A DNA stretch of 64,000 bases from Larus michahellis (lineage: Eukaryota > Chordata > Aves > Charadriiformes > Laridae). The notes under the pieces were generated by a model. The model saw nothing but the letters and a program-made list of their open reading frames with translations. It was not told the DNA's origin and searched no databases. Below are positions 14,001 to 24,600 of the stretch, piece by piece. Where the stretch lies: the NCBI RefSeq assembly GCF_964199755.1, contig NC_133897.1:169272678-169336677 (forward strand), read 5' to 3'. How positions within the stretch are numbered: position 1 is the first letter of the stretch; each line of letters begins with the position of its first letter. The translations under genes were made by a program, and so were the position numbers.

Positions 14001-14955
14001 GAGTCCAGTCCTTAACTGGGAGCGGATCCTTAATTGGGGTCTCCTCCTTAATTGGGATCCCATCATTAATTGGGATCTCCTCCTTAATCGGGATCCGACC
14101 CTTAATGGGGGTCTCATCCTTAAATCAGGATCCAATCCTTAATTGGGATAATTGGGATCTCATCCTTAATTGGGGGTGCTGAGCCCTCGGACATCCCCCC
14201 CACCAAAGCAGCTGCGGGGCGCAATTTGCGTATTAATTACCTCCTTAATTAAGCACCTCCTGCTATTAATAACTCCCAGTCGCGCTTCCCGGCATGACTT
14301 CTTCCCAAATCCGATTCCTCCTTCCCCGCCCCACCCCGGATGGAATCCCCGTTTTAACGAATCACTCCCCTCCCCGCGGCTAATTAACGCTTGGCGGGGG
14401 GGGGGGGGGGGGGATTGGCGTTAATTACCGGGAAGTAACGAACTTGATATCCGTCCGTCCGTCTGTCCAGACGTCGCCTTCCTGGCTTTCTTCTTCAAAC
14501 GCTTGGAGCCGAACCGGAGCGGGCGTTACGAAGCGGAATTCCCTTTCCTCTCGCCCTGCGGCCGGGAACGGAATTTCTTGCGGTGCGAAGATCGTCCTAT
14601 CGTTTTTACTCAAATCCTGCCGGATTCCGGACACCACGGATGGCTCCTCTCCTACTGCGGTGGCGGCGAACGTTTGGCCGTCCCGTTCCAACCGGAAAAT
14701 TTAATGATGTCGCCGGAAAACGGGCGGCTTTATCACCCGGCGCCGGCTAAAACGGGAGGCGTGGGGTTGGTGCGTTCGGCGTTGGCGTCGGAATGGAGTC
14801 CCGGCTTCCAATTCGGCCGAGGGCCGGAACAGCCCCCCACTCATTTTTTTTGGGAAGGGCGACGTTATCGGCTCACCGAGGAATTGCTGCCGTTGCTGCG
14901 GGGCGGAGGAGAGGGGGAAGAGCCGGCTGGCCCCGTCACCCCCCCGCAGGGATGA
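11044..14955 (+). CDS. C8orf82: C8orf82 (UPF0598 family), 3 exons, 236 aa
   Basis: UPF0598 family protein of unknown function; the human protein has been reported as mitochondrial. Exons are 11044-11220, 12536-12584 and 14471-14955, joined by GT-AG introns in phases 0 and 1. They give 236 aa against about 216 in human. Exon 1 ends REYFYYIDHQGQ, exon 2 reads LFLDDTKVKNFITCFK, and exon 3 carries LEPNRSGRYEAEFPFLSPCG followed by RERNFLRCEDRP, all hallmarks of the family. The ATG was chosen because it gives an Arg-rich N-terminus suited to a mitochondrial presequence and is the first in a CpG-rich leader. The C-terminus (about 15 residues of Gly/Glu/Pro) is less conserved. The gene converges on LRRC14. 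LRRC24, between them in mammals, was not found. Confidence 0.92.
11370..12480. repeat. Minisatellite in C8orf82 intron 1 (GATCCC unit)
   Basis: Degenerate tandem units of about 20 bp based on 'gatcccagacagatcctgga', filling most of intron 1. Long open frames on both strands here encode only periodic DPRQIP- or GSIWDLS-like peptides and are artefacts. Confidence 0.9.
12670..14170. repeat. Minisatellite in C8orf82 intron 2 (CCTTAATTGGG unit)
   Basis: Tandem units of about 18-20 bp, 'atccttaattgggatctc' and the variant 'atccttaatcaggatccg', fill most of intron 2. It is AT-richer than the surroundings and differs in unit from the intron 1 array, though both contain GATCC. Confidence 0.92.
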
Positions 14956-14989
14956 GTTGGGGGGACACCCCCCCCCCCAAAAAAACTGT

Positions 14990-15595
14990 CCCTGTCGCCC
15001 CCACGCTGAGCTAAAGACCCCCCCCTGCCGTCCCCGTCACCCCGCGCCAGACCCAAATTGGGGATCCCCCCGGCTGTCCCCGGCACCGACGGGATGGAAC
15101 TGAACGAGGGACCCCCCCAAAACCGTCCCCGTCACCCCCACGCTGAGCTAAAGACCCCCCCCCGGCTGTCCCCATCACCCCGTGACAGACCCAAATTGGG
15201 GACCCCCCCCCGGCTGTCCCCGTCACCGACAGGACGGGGCCGAGCTGGGGACCCCCCCAGCCATCCTCACACCAGGGCTCAGCTGGGGACCCCAAAACTG
15301 TCCCCGTCACCCCCACGCTGAGCTAAAGACCCCCCCCTGCCGTCCCCGTCACCCCGCGCCAGACCCAAATTGGGGACCCCCCCCCGGCTGTCCCCGTCAC
15401 CGACAGGACGGGGCCGAGCTGGGGACCCCCCCAAGCCGTCCCCATCACCCCCGAAGCGATGGGACAGGGTCGATTTGGGGACACACACACATCCCCACCC
15501 CCCCCCCACCCCCAAGCCGTCCCCGTCACCCCCCCACCGCGTGGGTGCCGCCGCCGTGGGGGGCAACGGGGGGGGGGGGGGGACAACGACAGACC
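14990..15595. repeat. Tandem repeat in C8orf82 3' UTR
   Basis: Several diverged copies of a 60-130 bp unit with 'ccccacgctgagctaaagac' and 'cccaaattggggacccccc'. They lie between the C8orf82 stop codon and the AATAAA at 15614, so they are probably transcribed. Confidence 0.75.
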
Positions 15596-15613
15596 CCCAT
15601 TAATTTGTGGAAT

Positions 15614-15619
15614 AATAAA
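15614..15619 (+). terminator. AATAAA followed by oligo(A), C8orf82 3' end
   Basis: AATAAA in 'ggaataataaaaa', followed at once by an A-run to about 15639. It is the first canonical signal after the C8orf82 stop. A minus-strand GATAAA variant lies at about 15643-15648 and may serve LRRC14, so the two genes would end tail to tail with little or no gap. Confidence 0.5.
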
Positions 15620-15639
15620 AAAAAAAAAAAAAAAAAAAG

Positions 15640-15946
15640 AGCTTTATCTCGCGGCCGAGCTGTTCGGGAGGCGCCGGGCACCCCCCGGGGACGTGGGGTA
15701 CGGGGGCGGGGGGGGGCAGGGGGATTTGGGGCAGGGGGTCGGGGGGGGGGGGCAGGTATTTCTCAAGCGGTTTCCCAGCGTTAATTAACGAACGAGTGCC
15801 TTTAACGAGCGCCCCAAGCTGGGGGCCGCCGCGGGTGCCGCAAAAAAGCGGCGGGGGGACGAGGAGGAAACGCGAAATTTGGGGAAGGAGGGGGGTTTTT
15901 TGGCGGGGGGGGGAGGGGGGGGTTGTGGGGGGGGGCGGGGGGGTGG
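15640..15946. other. Convergent 3' ends of C8orf82 and LRRC14
   Basis: G-rich sequence between the two stop codons, most likely LRRC14 3' UTR. No exon or RNA gene seen. Confidence 0.5.
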
Positions 15947-18900
15947 CTACAAGGCGAAGTAGTCGAGGGCACCGTGCCGGCAGAGGCTGGCGGTCCAGAC
16001 GGCGTCGGCTCTGCCGGAACTCGTCAGCATCCGACCCAATTCGGCGGCGACGGCGGCGAAACGTTCCTCGTCCAACGCGTCCTGGAAAAGCCAAGCGGAA
16101 GGCGGCCGGGGCGGCTCCAGGTTGTAACAATCCACGGGATAAGGATAGACGACCAAGCGTAAATCCGGAAGAAGGAGGGTTTTCCGTAACAAGGTCTTGA
16201 GTCCCGGCGTGGAAAGGGGGTTGCCGAAAAGTCCCAGGCATCGGAGACGGGAGCAACGGCAGAGGGCGGGCAGAAGAGATTCCAGACAAGCGTCCGTCAG
16301 CCGGCATTCCATGAGATCCAGGTGGAGGAGAGAAGCCGAAGTCTCTTCCAGGAGATGTTGGAGGGGTTGGAGAAGGTTCTCGGAGAAATCGTGGCCGCTC
16401 AAATCCAATTTTTTCAGCGCCGGAGCGTGGAAGCTTTGGGAAAGGAAGGCGAGGTCGCCGGGAAGGAGATAGCAGAAGGCCAACTCCAAGCTTTCCAGGG
16501 GAGCCTGCAGGTCTCTGCCGGAGACAGGGTTGGGGGGGGAGGAAAAATGAGCCGTGAGCCCCCCACCCCCGGCAAAGCCATCACCCTGTGGGGTGGGAGT
16601 TGCCGGAGCTCAGCACAGACGCGGAGGTGTCGGAGCGGGGGCCGGAGGAGGCCCCGGAGATGCCGGGAGGGCTGGAGCCCCTCTGCTGGGAGGACAGGCT
16701 GAGAGAGCTGGGGGGGTTCAGCCTGGAGAAGAGAAGGCTCCGCGGAGACCTTCCAGCCCCTTCCAGGCCCTCAAGGGGCTCCGGGAAAACTGGGAAGGGA
16801 CTCTGGAGCAGGGAGGGGAGCCACGGGACGAGGGGGAAGTGGTTTAAACTGGAAAAGGGGAGATTTCGATGAGATCTTGGGAAGAAATTCTTGGCTGCGA
16901 GGGTGGCGAGGGACTGGAACGGGTTGCCCAGAGAAGCGGGAGTTGCCCCATCCCTGGAAATATTCCAGGTCAGGTTGGCCGGGGCTCGGAGCGAGCTGGG
17001 CTGGTGGAAGATGTCCCTGCTCAGGGCAGGGGGTTTGGATTCGATGGGCTTTAAAGCTCCCTTCCCACCCAAACCGTTCCCCGATTCCACGTATTCAATC
17101 TTTAAATAACACGGCGGGGATGATTCCCGTATTCCCAAAGGAACCGCGATGAACCCAGCCGTGTCCCAACCTCTCCCCAACGTGACCTAGAACCCATCCA
17201 GTCGTGGCGTTCCCTCCCCAGCCCCCCGGCCAAAGGCACGAAAAAAGCAGGTTGGGGACCTGCTCCGCCGAAACCCAACTTACCCCAGAAGTTGCCTCAG
17301 TTTCCCGGAAAGCCTGGAAGATCCCAAATTGAGCTCCTTGAGGCGGGGCAGCCTTCCCAGCTGGGCGGCGAGGCACCGGAGGCCGGCTTCCGTCCCCGCC
17401 GTCCATCGCCGCACGTTGACGTTGCTGTAGGGCAACTTGAGGCTGAGGAGGTCGGCGAACCTGGCGAGGTGGGGCAGAACGACGCAGAGCCCCGGCAAGC
17501 CCAAGTTGTTGAAGCGAAGATCCACCCGTCGCACGCCGGCGGGTTCCAGCGATTCCAATAAACTCACGGTGCCGGCGACGGAAAGTTCCTCGGCGTGGAA
17601 ATCCCGGCATTTGAGGCGGAAAAGGCCGGCGGTTCGCAAGGCGTCCCGTAGGACGCCGAAGGAGGTGGCGTTGACGAAGAGATCGGCGCGGACCTCCACG
17701 CCGAAGGGTTGCGGGGCGGCCGAAAGGCCGGAAGGACCTTTATGCCGCTTGGAGGAACGTTTCAGGCATTCGTTTTGGTGTTTGGAGACCTCGAGGCAGG
17801 CTTTGGCCAACGCCACCGTGCCGGACCAAAGGCTCATCCACTCCGGACCGCGGTCGGTGTCATCGTCATGGAGTCCCGTCATGTCCAGCACCCGCAGGCG
17901 GCACCGGTTTTCGCTGGGAGAAGATGAGAAATAGGTGAATAAACGAGCGGGGAAATCAAGGAACCGAAAGAACGCCGTGGCCGGCTCCCGGGAGAGTCGC
18001 GGCCACCCGGTGGCTTGCGGTCCCGCTTTCCCTTTGCCCGGTGTCAACTCACGGCTTCCTCCGGAGCTCACGGCCCCAGGAGGAGCATGGTCACCTCCAT
18101 CTCCAGGGAGCGGGGTGGAGAGGAACCTCATGATGTTCAACAAGTCGTTGGATCCTCCACCTCAGGAGGAATAACCCCCCCGGGAACCAGTAGAGGTTTG
18201 GGGTTGACCTGCTGGAAACCAGCTCTGCAGAGGGGCAACCTGGTGGACAACCAAGTTGTCCACGGGCCAGCAACGTGCCCTTGTGGCCGACGCGGCCAAC
18301 GATCTCCTGGGGGGCGTTAAGAAGACCGCGGCCAGTAGGTGGAGGGAGGTTCATCCTCCCCGCTCCGCTCTGCCCTGGTGGGGCCACAGCTGGAGAACTG
18401 GGACCGGTGCCGGGCTCCCCAGTTCAAGAAGGACAAGGAACTGGTGGAGAGAGTCCAGCGGAGGCTCCGAGGATGATGAGGGCCGGGAAGTGTCTCGCTG
18501 CTGAGGAAGGGCTGAGCGCCCTGGGGCTGTTCAGCCTGGAGAAGAGGAGGCTGAGAGAGGACCTCATGAAGAGGACGGGACCAGATTCTTCTCAGCGGTG
18601 GCCGGCGACGGGACATGGGGCAACGGGCACAAAGCGGGACACGGGAAATTCCATCTCAAGGCGAGGAAAAACGGCGTCACTGGGAGGGTGACGGAAAGGG
18701 TGCGGAGTCTCCTGCTCTGGAGACCTTCCAAACCCACCTGGACGGGTCCAACCTGCTCTGGGTGACCCTGTTTTGGGCAACGGGCTTGGACCGGCTGATC
18801 TCCAAAGGTCCCTTCCAACCCCCCACCACCCCCACCATCCTGGGATTTCTGTGATCTCCCATCATCCCGGCGGAATTCGGCATCCCGACGCCCACCTCCC

Positions 18901-19215
18901 ATCCCGAGAAGGTTCCTCCAACGCCCGGCGGAGATGCGCCACCACGGCGAGGATGACAGCCTGGACGCACAACTTGGTGGCTTTCTCTCCGAGGGAACGG
19001 TGACGACGGCAGCAGTGGCCCAAAAGCCGTCGGAAACTGAGGACGGGGAAAGGCCAGGTCCCCACCAGGTCCCGCAACGCCAACGTCCGTTCGTCCAGGA
19101 AGGCGGCTCGGAAAAGGACGGGAAAGAGCTGGGGGGGGACGAGGTCCAAGGCCCGGCGGGTGGCGGGACGGTGGCTCACCAAGCGGCGGGCGCAGAGGAA
19201 GAGGAGGGAGTGCAT
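15947..19215 (-). CDS. LRRC14: LRRC14 (PRAME-type leucine-rich repeat protein), 505 aa
   Basis: Leucine-rich repeat protein of the PRAME family. LRRC14 is described as a CUL2-type substrate receptor and a negative regulator of IKK/NF-kB signalling. Coding exons on the minus strand are 19215-18896, 17913-17284 and 16514-15947. Introns are GT-AG, both phase 2, giving 505 aa (human about 493). The N-terminus MHSLLFLCARR and the segment WPFPVLSFRRLL match the family. The middle holds RVLDMTGL and DLRFNNLGLPGL. The C-terminus holds LKKLDLSGHDFSENLLQPLQ and ends ALDYFAL. A noncoding first exon is inferred near 21217 (donor gtgagt), spliced to an acceptor ending at 19231, which leaves 15 bp of leader before the ATG. 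Exon 1 is CpG-rich; CR1 fragments occupy both coding introns. The gene is divergent from RECQL4, as in mammals. Confidence 0.93.
16625..17105 (+). mobile_element. CR1 LINE 3' fragment in LRRC14 intron
   Basis: Typical CR1 3'-end sequence, 5'-truncated: 'ggttcagcctggagaagaga', then 'gactggaacgggttgcccag' and 'gggtttggattcgatgggct'. It is antisense to LRRC14. Diverged, with no intact reverse transcriptase; an old non-LTR insertion. Confidence 0.85.
18128..18855 (+). mobile_element. CR1 LINE 3' fragment in LRRC14 intron 1
   Basis: CR1 3'-end sequence antisense to LRRC14: 'gctgttcagcctggagaaga' at about 18528, 'ctgatctccaaaggtccctt' near 18800 and a terminal 'gggatttctgtgat' like the ATTCTGTG tail of CR1. 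It extends upstream into the end of the CR1 ORF2 region, with degraded coding. 5'-truncated. Confidence 0.85.
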
Positions 19216-19479
19216 GGCGCCCGGGGGCTGCTGGAGGAAGGGGGGGGCGGGGGGGGGGACAGGACGGACACAGGAGGGTGGGGGGGTGGCGGTGAGGGTC
19301 CCAGTGCTTCACCCCCAGCCCCCCCCCCCCCCCCCCAACCGCCCCCCCCGGCCTGCCCCACATTGCCGAGGGTAGAATGCAGCCCTGCGGAAGCCCTAGC
19401 TCAGCGTCCCCCCCCCGCTCAGTGCCCCATAGAACATTAATCCGCCCCCCCCTCCCCCCCCCCGGCACCATGGTCACAT

Positions 19480-21165
19480 CCCTAACCAGCCCCCCCACCA
19501 CCACCACCGCCGGCACAGGGACCCCTCACAACCCGCCCTAACCCAGCCCCCCCATCACAAGGACCCCCCCAATCATGGGGGACCCCCTCTAACCCACCCC
19601 CCTGTCACAGGGACCCCCCCCAGCACCCCTAACCCAGACCCCCCCATCACAGGGGACCCCCTCTAACCCACCCCCCCATCACAGGGACCCCCCCCAGCAC
19701 CCCTAACCCAGACCCCCCCATCACGGGGGACCCCCTCTAACCCACCCCCCCATCACAGGGACCCCCCCCAGCACCCCTAACCCAGACCCCCCCATCACAG
19801 GGGACCCCCTCTAACCCACCCCCCCATCACAGGGACCCCCCCGACACCCCTAACCCAGACCCCCCCATCACGGGGGAGCCCCTCTAACCCACCCCCCCAC
19901 CACAGGGACCCCCCCGACACCCCTAACCCAGACCCCCCCATCACGGGGGACCCCCTCTAACCCACCCCCCCATCACAGGGACCCCCCCATCACGGGGGAC
20001 CCCCTCTAACCCACCCCCCTGTCACAGGAACCCCCCCCGACACCCCTAACCCAGACCCCCCCATCACGGGGGACCCACTCTAACCCACCCCCCTGTCACA
20101 GGAACCCCCCCCGACACCCCTAACCCAGACCCCCCCATCATGGGGGACCCACTCTAACCCACCCCCCTGTCACAGGAACCCCCCCCAGCACCCCTAACCC
20201 AGACCCCCCCATCACGGGAGCCCCCCTCTAACCCACCCCCCCATCACAGGAACCCCCCCCAGCACCCCTAACCCAGACCCCCCCATCACGGGGGACCCCC
20301 TCTAACCCACCCCCCTGTCACAGGAACCCCCCCGACACCCCTAACCCAGACCCCCCCACCACGGGGGACCCCCTCTAACCCACCCCCCCATCACAATGAC
20401 CCCCCCCAGCACCCTTAATCCGGCCCCCCCATCACAGGGAACCCGCCGGCCCCCCCATCACAGGGACTCCCACACACACCCCCTAACCCAGCCCCCCCCC
20501 CCCCCGCCCAGGGACCCCCCCCCGCCCCAGGCCACCCTAACCTGGCCCCCTTGTGACAGGGACCCCCCCCCAGGCCCCCCTAACCCAGCCCCCCATCACA
20601 AGGACCCCCCCCCCAACACCCCTAACCCACCTCCCCATCACAGGGACCCTCACTGGCCCCCCTAAACCACCCCCCCTGTCACAGGCACCCCCCCAGCACC
20701 CCTAACCCAGCCCCCCCCATCGCGGGGACCCCCCTCTAACCCACCCCCCCTGTCACAGGGACCCCCCCGACTCCCCTAAACCACCCTCCACAACACAGGG
20801 ACCCCCCCCACAGCAGCACCCCTAACCCGCCCCCCCCATCACAGGGAACCCCTCGCCCCCCCCCCAACCCACCCCCCCATCACAGGACCCCCCAGGCCCC
20901 CCTCTAACCCAGCCCCCCCACCACAGGGACCCCCCCAGGCCCCCCTAACCAGGTCCCCTCATCACAAGAGCCACCCCCAGCACCCCTAACCCCCCCCCCC
21001 ATCACAGGGACCCCCCCTGACCCCCCTAAACCACCACCCCCATCACAGGGACACCCCCCCAGCACCCCTAAACCGGCCCCCCCGCCACAGGGAACTCCGC
21101 GACCCCCCCCTAACCCGGACCCCCCCCATCACAGGGACCCCCACACACAGGGACCCACACACACA
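19480..21165. repeat. 74-bp minisatellite with CCCCTAACCC motifs
   Basis: Tandem array with a clear 74-bp period: 'ctctaaccca' starts at 19587, 19661 and 19735. Each unit holds two TAACCC elements, 'cccctaacccag' and 'ctctaacccacc', plus long C runs. The right half is more degenerate. It fills the inferred 5' intron of LRRC14. The G-rich strand reads GGGTTAGGGG and could form G-quadruplexes. Confidence 0.9.
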
Positions 21166-21169
21166 GGAC

Positions 21170-21617
21170 CCCCCCCATCCCCCAACATGGCGGCCCCCCC
21201 GGCCCCGCCCACTCACGGCGCTCCCGCAGCCCCCCACTCTCCGCCGGGCCCCGCCGCCGCCCCGCCGCCGCTTCCGGGCGTGCGCGCTGACGCACCGTCC
21301 CCCCCGAGCCAATCAGCGAGCGAGACCCACAGGAGGAGGCGGGCTCAGCGCCGCTTCTCCCCCTTCCATTGGTTTCTACCGCTGTCCGTCGCCGCTCCCT
21401 CCTTTCCCATTGGCTGAGGCGCGGCGGGAGCGGGAGGTTCGCTCTGCCGCCGCGCTGAGGCCCGGACGGCCGGGTTCCCCCGGCGCTGTGCGGCCCGGCC
21501 GTCTCGGTTCCCCACTCCGGGGCGGCTCCCGGAGCCCCAGAAGGCTTCAAAACCCCCCCCCTCCATAAAACCCCAGGGAACCGTTCCCGGGGTTCTCCCT
21601 GCCCCGCTCTGGGCACC
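21170..21617. promoter_or_regulatory. Bidirectional LRRC14/RECQL4 promoter, CpG island
   Basis: CpG-dense unique sequence between a minus-strand splice donor (exon end at 21217, donor gtgagt) and the RECQL4 ATG at 21618. It contains CCAAT-type elements: 'cattgg' and 'ccaatcagc' at about 21300-21420. Mammalian LRRC14 and RECQL4 are also arranged head to head. The noncoding LRRC14 first exon is inferred from the donor and from a matching acceptor just upstream of its ATG. Confidence 0.65.
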
Positions 21618-24600
21618 ATGGAGCGGCAGCGGGAGGTGAAGGCTCTGCTGAAGGGCTGGGAAGCGGCCTTCCTCCGGGAGCGGCGCAGGAAGCCCAGCCA
21701 GGTGCCCGGTGGCAGGGGGGAGATCCAGACCCCCATGGGAGAGGGCCCAGCCCCCCGAGGCCTTTCCATAGGGTCCCTTCCCCCCCCACTCTGAGACCTT
21801 TCCATAGGGTCGCGTTCCCCCCCCACCCCTTCCGAGGCCTTTCCACAGGGCTCCCCCCACCTCCCTCCGAGGCCTTTCTATAAGGGCCCCCCTTAAGGCC
21901 TTTCCTTAGAGCCCCCCGCCGTTAAGGCCTTTCCGTAGCGCCCCCCCCCCCCCCCCCCCCCGAGGCCTTTCCATAAGGGCTTCCCCCCGCCCACAAGGCC
22001 TTTCCATAGGGCCCCCCCCCCGAGGCTTTTCCATAGGGGCACCCCCATAAGGCTTTTCTATAAGGGTCGTCCCCCCCCCCGCCAAGGCATTTCCATAAGG
22101 GCTTCCCCCCGAGGCCTCTCCATAGGGGCTCCCCTTAAGGCCTTTCCAAAAAATAACAACTTTTTCTCGTTCTACAGTAGCAGAAAACAGCGATAATTGG
22201 TTCATTAGCCTGAAATAACGGTCTCTAACATTTGTGCCTTGCAGGCCGACATCGAGGCGGCTCCGGAGGACATCAGGCGTGAGTACCAGCCCCGTCACCC
22301 GCCCCCCCCCCCCCCCCCGGGGGGTTGGATGTGTGTTTTAGGGTCCTGGGTGGTGCTGGACCCCTGCTACGGGCAGCTGGAGCACTGGGATGGAGCAGTG
22401 GGTGGTTCCTGGGGTGGGGGGGGAAAACCCCTTGTGCTGAGCCGGATCCTCGTCATCGGGATGGTTTGACATCAGGGGGTGGGAGAAATTGATGGTTCCC
22501 GGTATGGGAAATGCTGGGGTGTTCCGGTAAGTACCAGAAACGCCAAAAAAACCAACCTTGGCAATCTATCGCAGGGCTCTACAAGGAGTACAAGATGCTC
22601 AAGCAGCAGAGAGAGGAGGCAGATCCCTCTCGGCTCAGTCCCTCCTGCCAACCGGCAGCCCAGGAGACCTCGACTACAGAGCAGGTACCGGAAAAACCCT
22701 GGCTTCACCCCGGATTTTGCCTCCAGGAGCCTCGAATCCTCAAGACTCACCCTTGGTGTGAGCGCTTCAGGGTCTTCACGCTTTGTCCTTGACTGCAGAC
22801 AGAGCCCTGTTCATCCTCCCCGCTTATAAAACGGTTTTCTTCAACCTTAGCAAGGAAAAATGTCTAATTAACACTGCGTAATGCCTTTTTTTTGACCTTT
22901 TTTTGACCTATTGGATGAATAAAACGCCCCAAACAGAGTGTACAAGGGTGCCGGGGGGGTGGGAAACAGAACATCCGCGATCCCTCGCTCGCTGGATTCA
23001 AGCTGCTGAAAGTGGGGGCTCGTTTTAACCAGCCCCTTAACGAGGCAACAGTTAAGCCAACCCCTGTGCTGAGGTTTGAAATGCCCCAGAGCTGCGTTTT
23101 TCACCCCAAAACGTGCCGGATGCGCGTGTGAAAGACACCGCAGCACGATAATATCGCTCTCGTTCTCCGGTTCCTTTCCCCTTTCAGAGGTTTGGGATAG
23201 GAATCACAGGTTTTGGATTGAAAAAGTCTGGGATTTAACAGGTTTTGGGGATTTTCGTGGTTTGGATGTAATGGGTTTGGGGTGTGATTGCAGGCGCCGG
23301 ACTCCGGTTGTTGGGGCGCGCACCTGAACCGACAACCCAAAACCCCCAAGCTGAGCTGCCGCCGCCCCGCCGTGCCGAAAACCTCGGCGCAGTACTACGG
23401 GATGAAGCTGAAATTCAACCTGGGAGCTGCCGGCAAGGTCAGGGCTGGCGGGGGATCGGCGCCAAGTGCCGTGGTGTGGGGAGAAGCTGCTTCTCCAGAA
23501 GCTTCCTCTCCAGAAGCTGCTTCTGATCTTTTTTTTTTTTTTTTTTCCCCCTCTCTGGCTGCTCCGAAATGGGAGCTGCGGGTGGGGAGCACCCACGCAC
23601 GCGAACGAAGGTCCTGCTTGGTTTGGAGTTGGGGGGGGGGGGTGTGTGTGCGACGTTTTGGTGGACGATCTGACCCCCGTCTGTCCTTCTCCCCCTCTGT
23701 AGGAGACACCCCTCACCCCGAGGAGGACCCCGACTCCCAGGAGGACCCTGGATATCCCCAAGCCGCGGACAAATTTGGGGCCAGGTGACAAAGCCGCGTC
23801 CCCAGCGCCAGCGGAGGCGTCGCGGAGCGAGGCAGGCGAGCCGGGAGATCTCCTCCTTCCTCCCTCAGTGTCGGGGCTGGCCCCCCACATCCTCGCTGCG
23901 GGCTTGAAGCCCCCCCCGCCCCAGCCGCCGAATAAATTCCAGCAGCTGAAGCGGACGGTGGCCCGGAGACTGGGCTCGCTGGATCCCGCCTGGCTGCGGA
24001 GATGCCAGGGGACACCTGGGGACGAAGGGACGATGCTGGGTGCCGCTCGGGAACAGAGAGAGGTCGGAAGGACCCCCACGGAGGAGAAGCAGGAGGATGG
24101 GGACGGTAGGGGAGCATCCGTGGGAGATTCCGGGAGGAAAAGGCCACGTGGAGACGGCGGTGGTGGACACGGCGACGGCGGAGATGGTGCGGTGGCTCCC
24201 ACGAAGCTCAAGCGGTGCCGCCGAGGCTCGGCCGAGGGAGCGTTTGGCGCTGACGGGGGGCTGAAGCAGAGCCAGGAGGAAGAAGAGAAGGAGGAAGAGC
24301 AGGTGGCAGCCCGAAAGGAGAGCGGGAAAACGTCGGATCCCTCGGAAAACCTCCTGGGGGAGTTGGAGGAGGAGGAGGAGAGGCCCAGAGCCACCCGCAG
24401 AGCTGCCGTTGCCAGGTAGGTCCTGCCGACTTCCCTGTTTTCCCATCAATTTTTAGCAACGACGAGCTGCTCTTTCCCTAATTCCTCCTCCTTTGCCTTA
24501 AGTCAGGAATTTTGGAGGGGGGAAAGAATAAGTTTTGGAGGGGTTTTTAACCTGATTTTCTTATGTAATTATGCCCTGCGTGCCTTTTTGTCTCCCCCCC

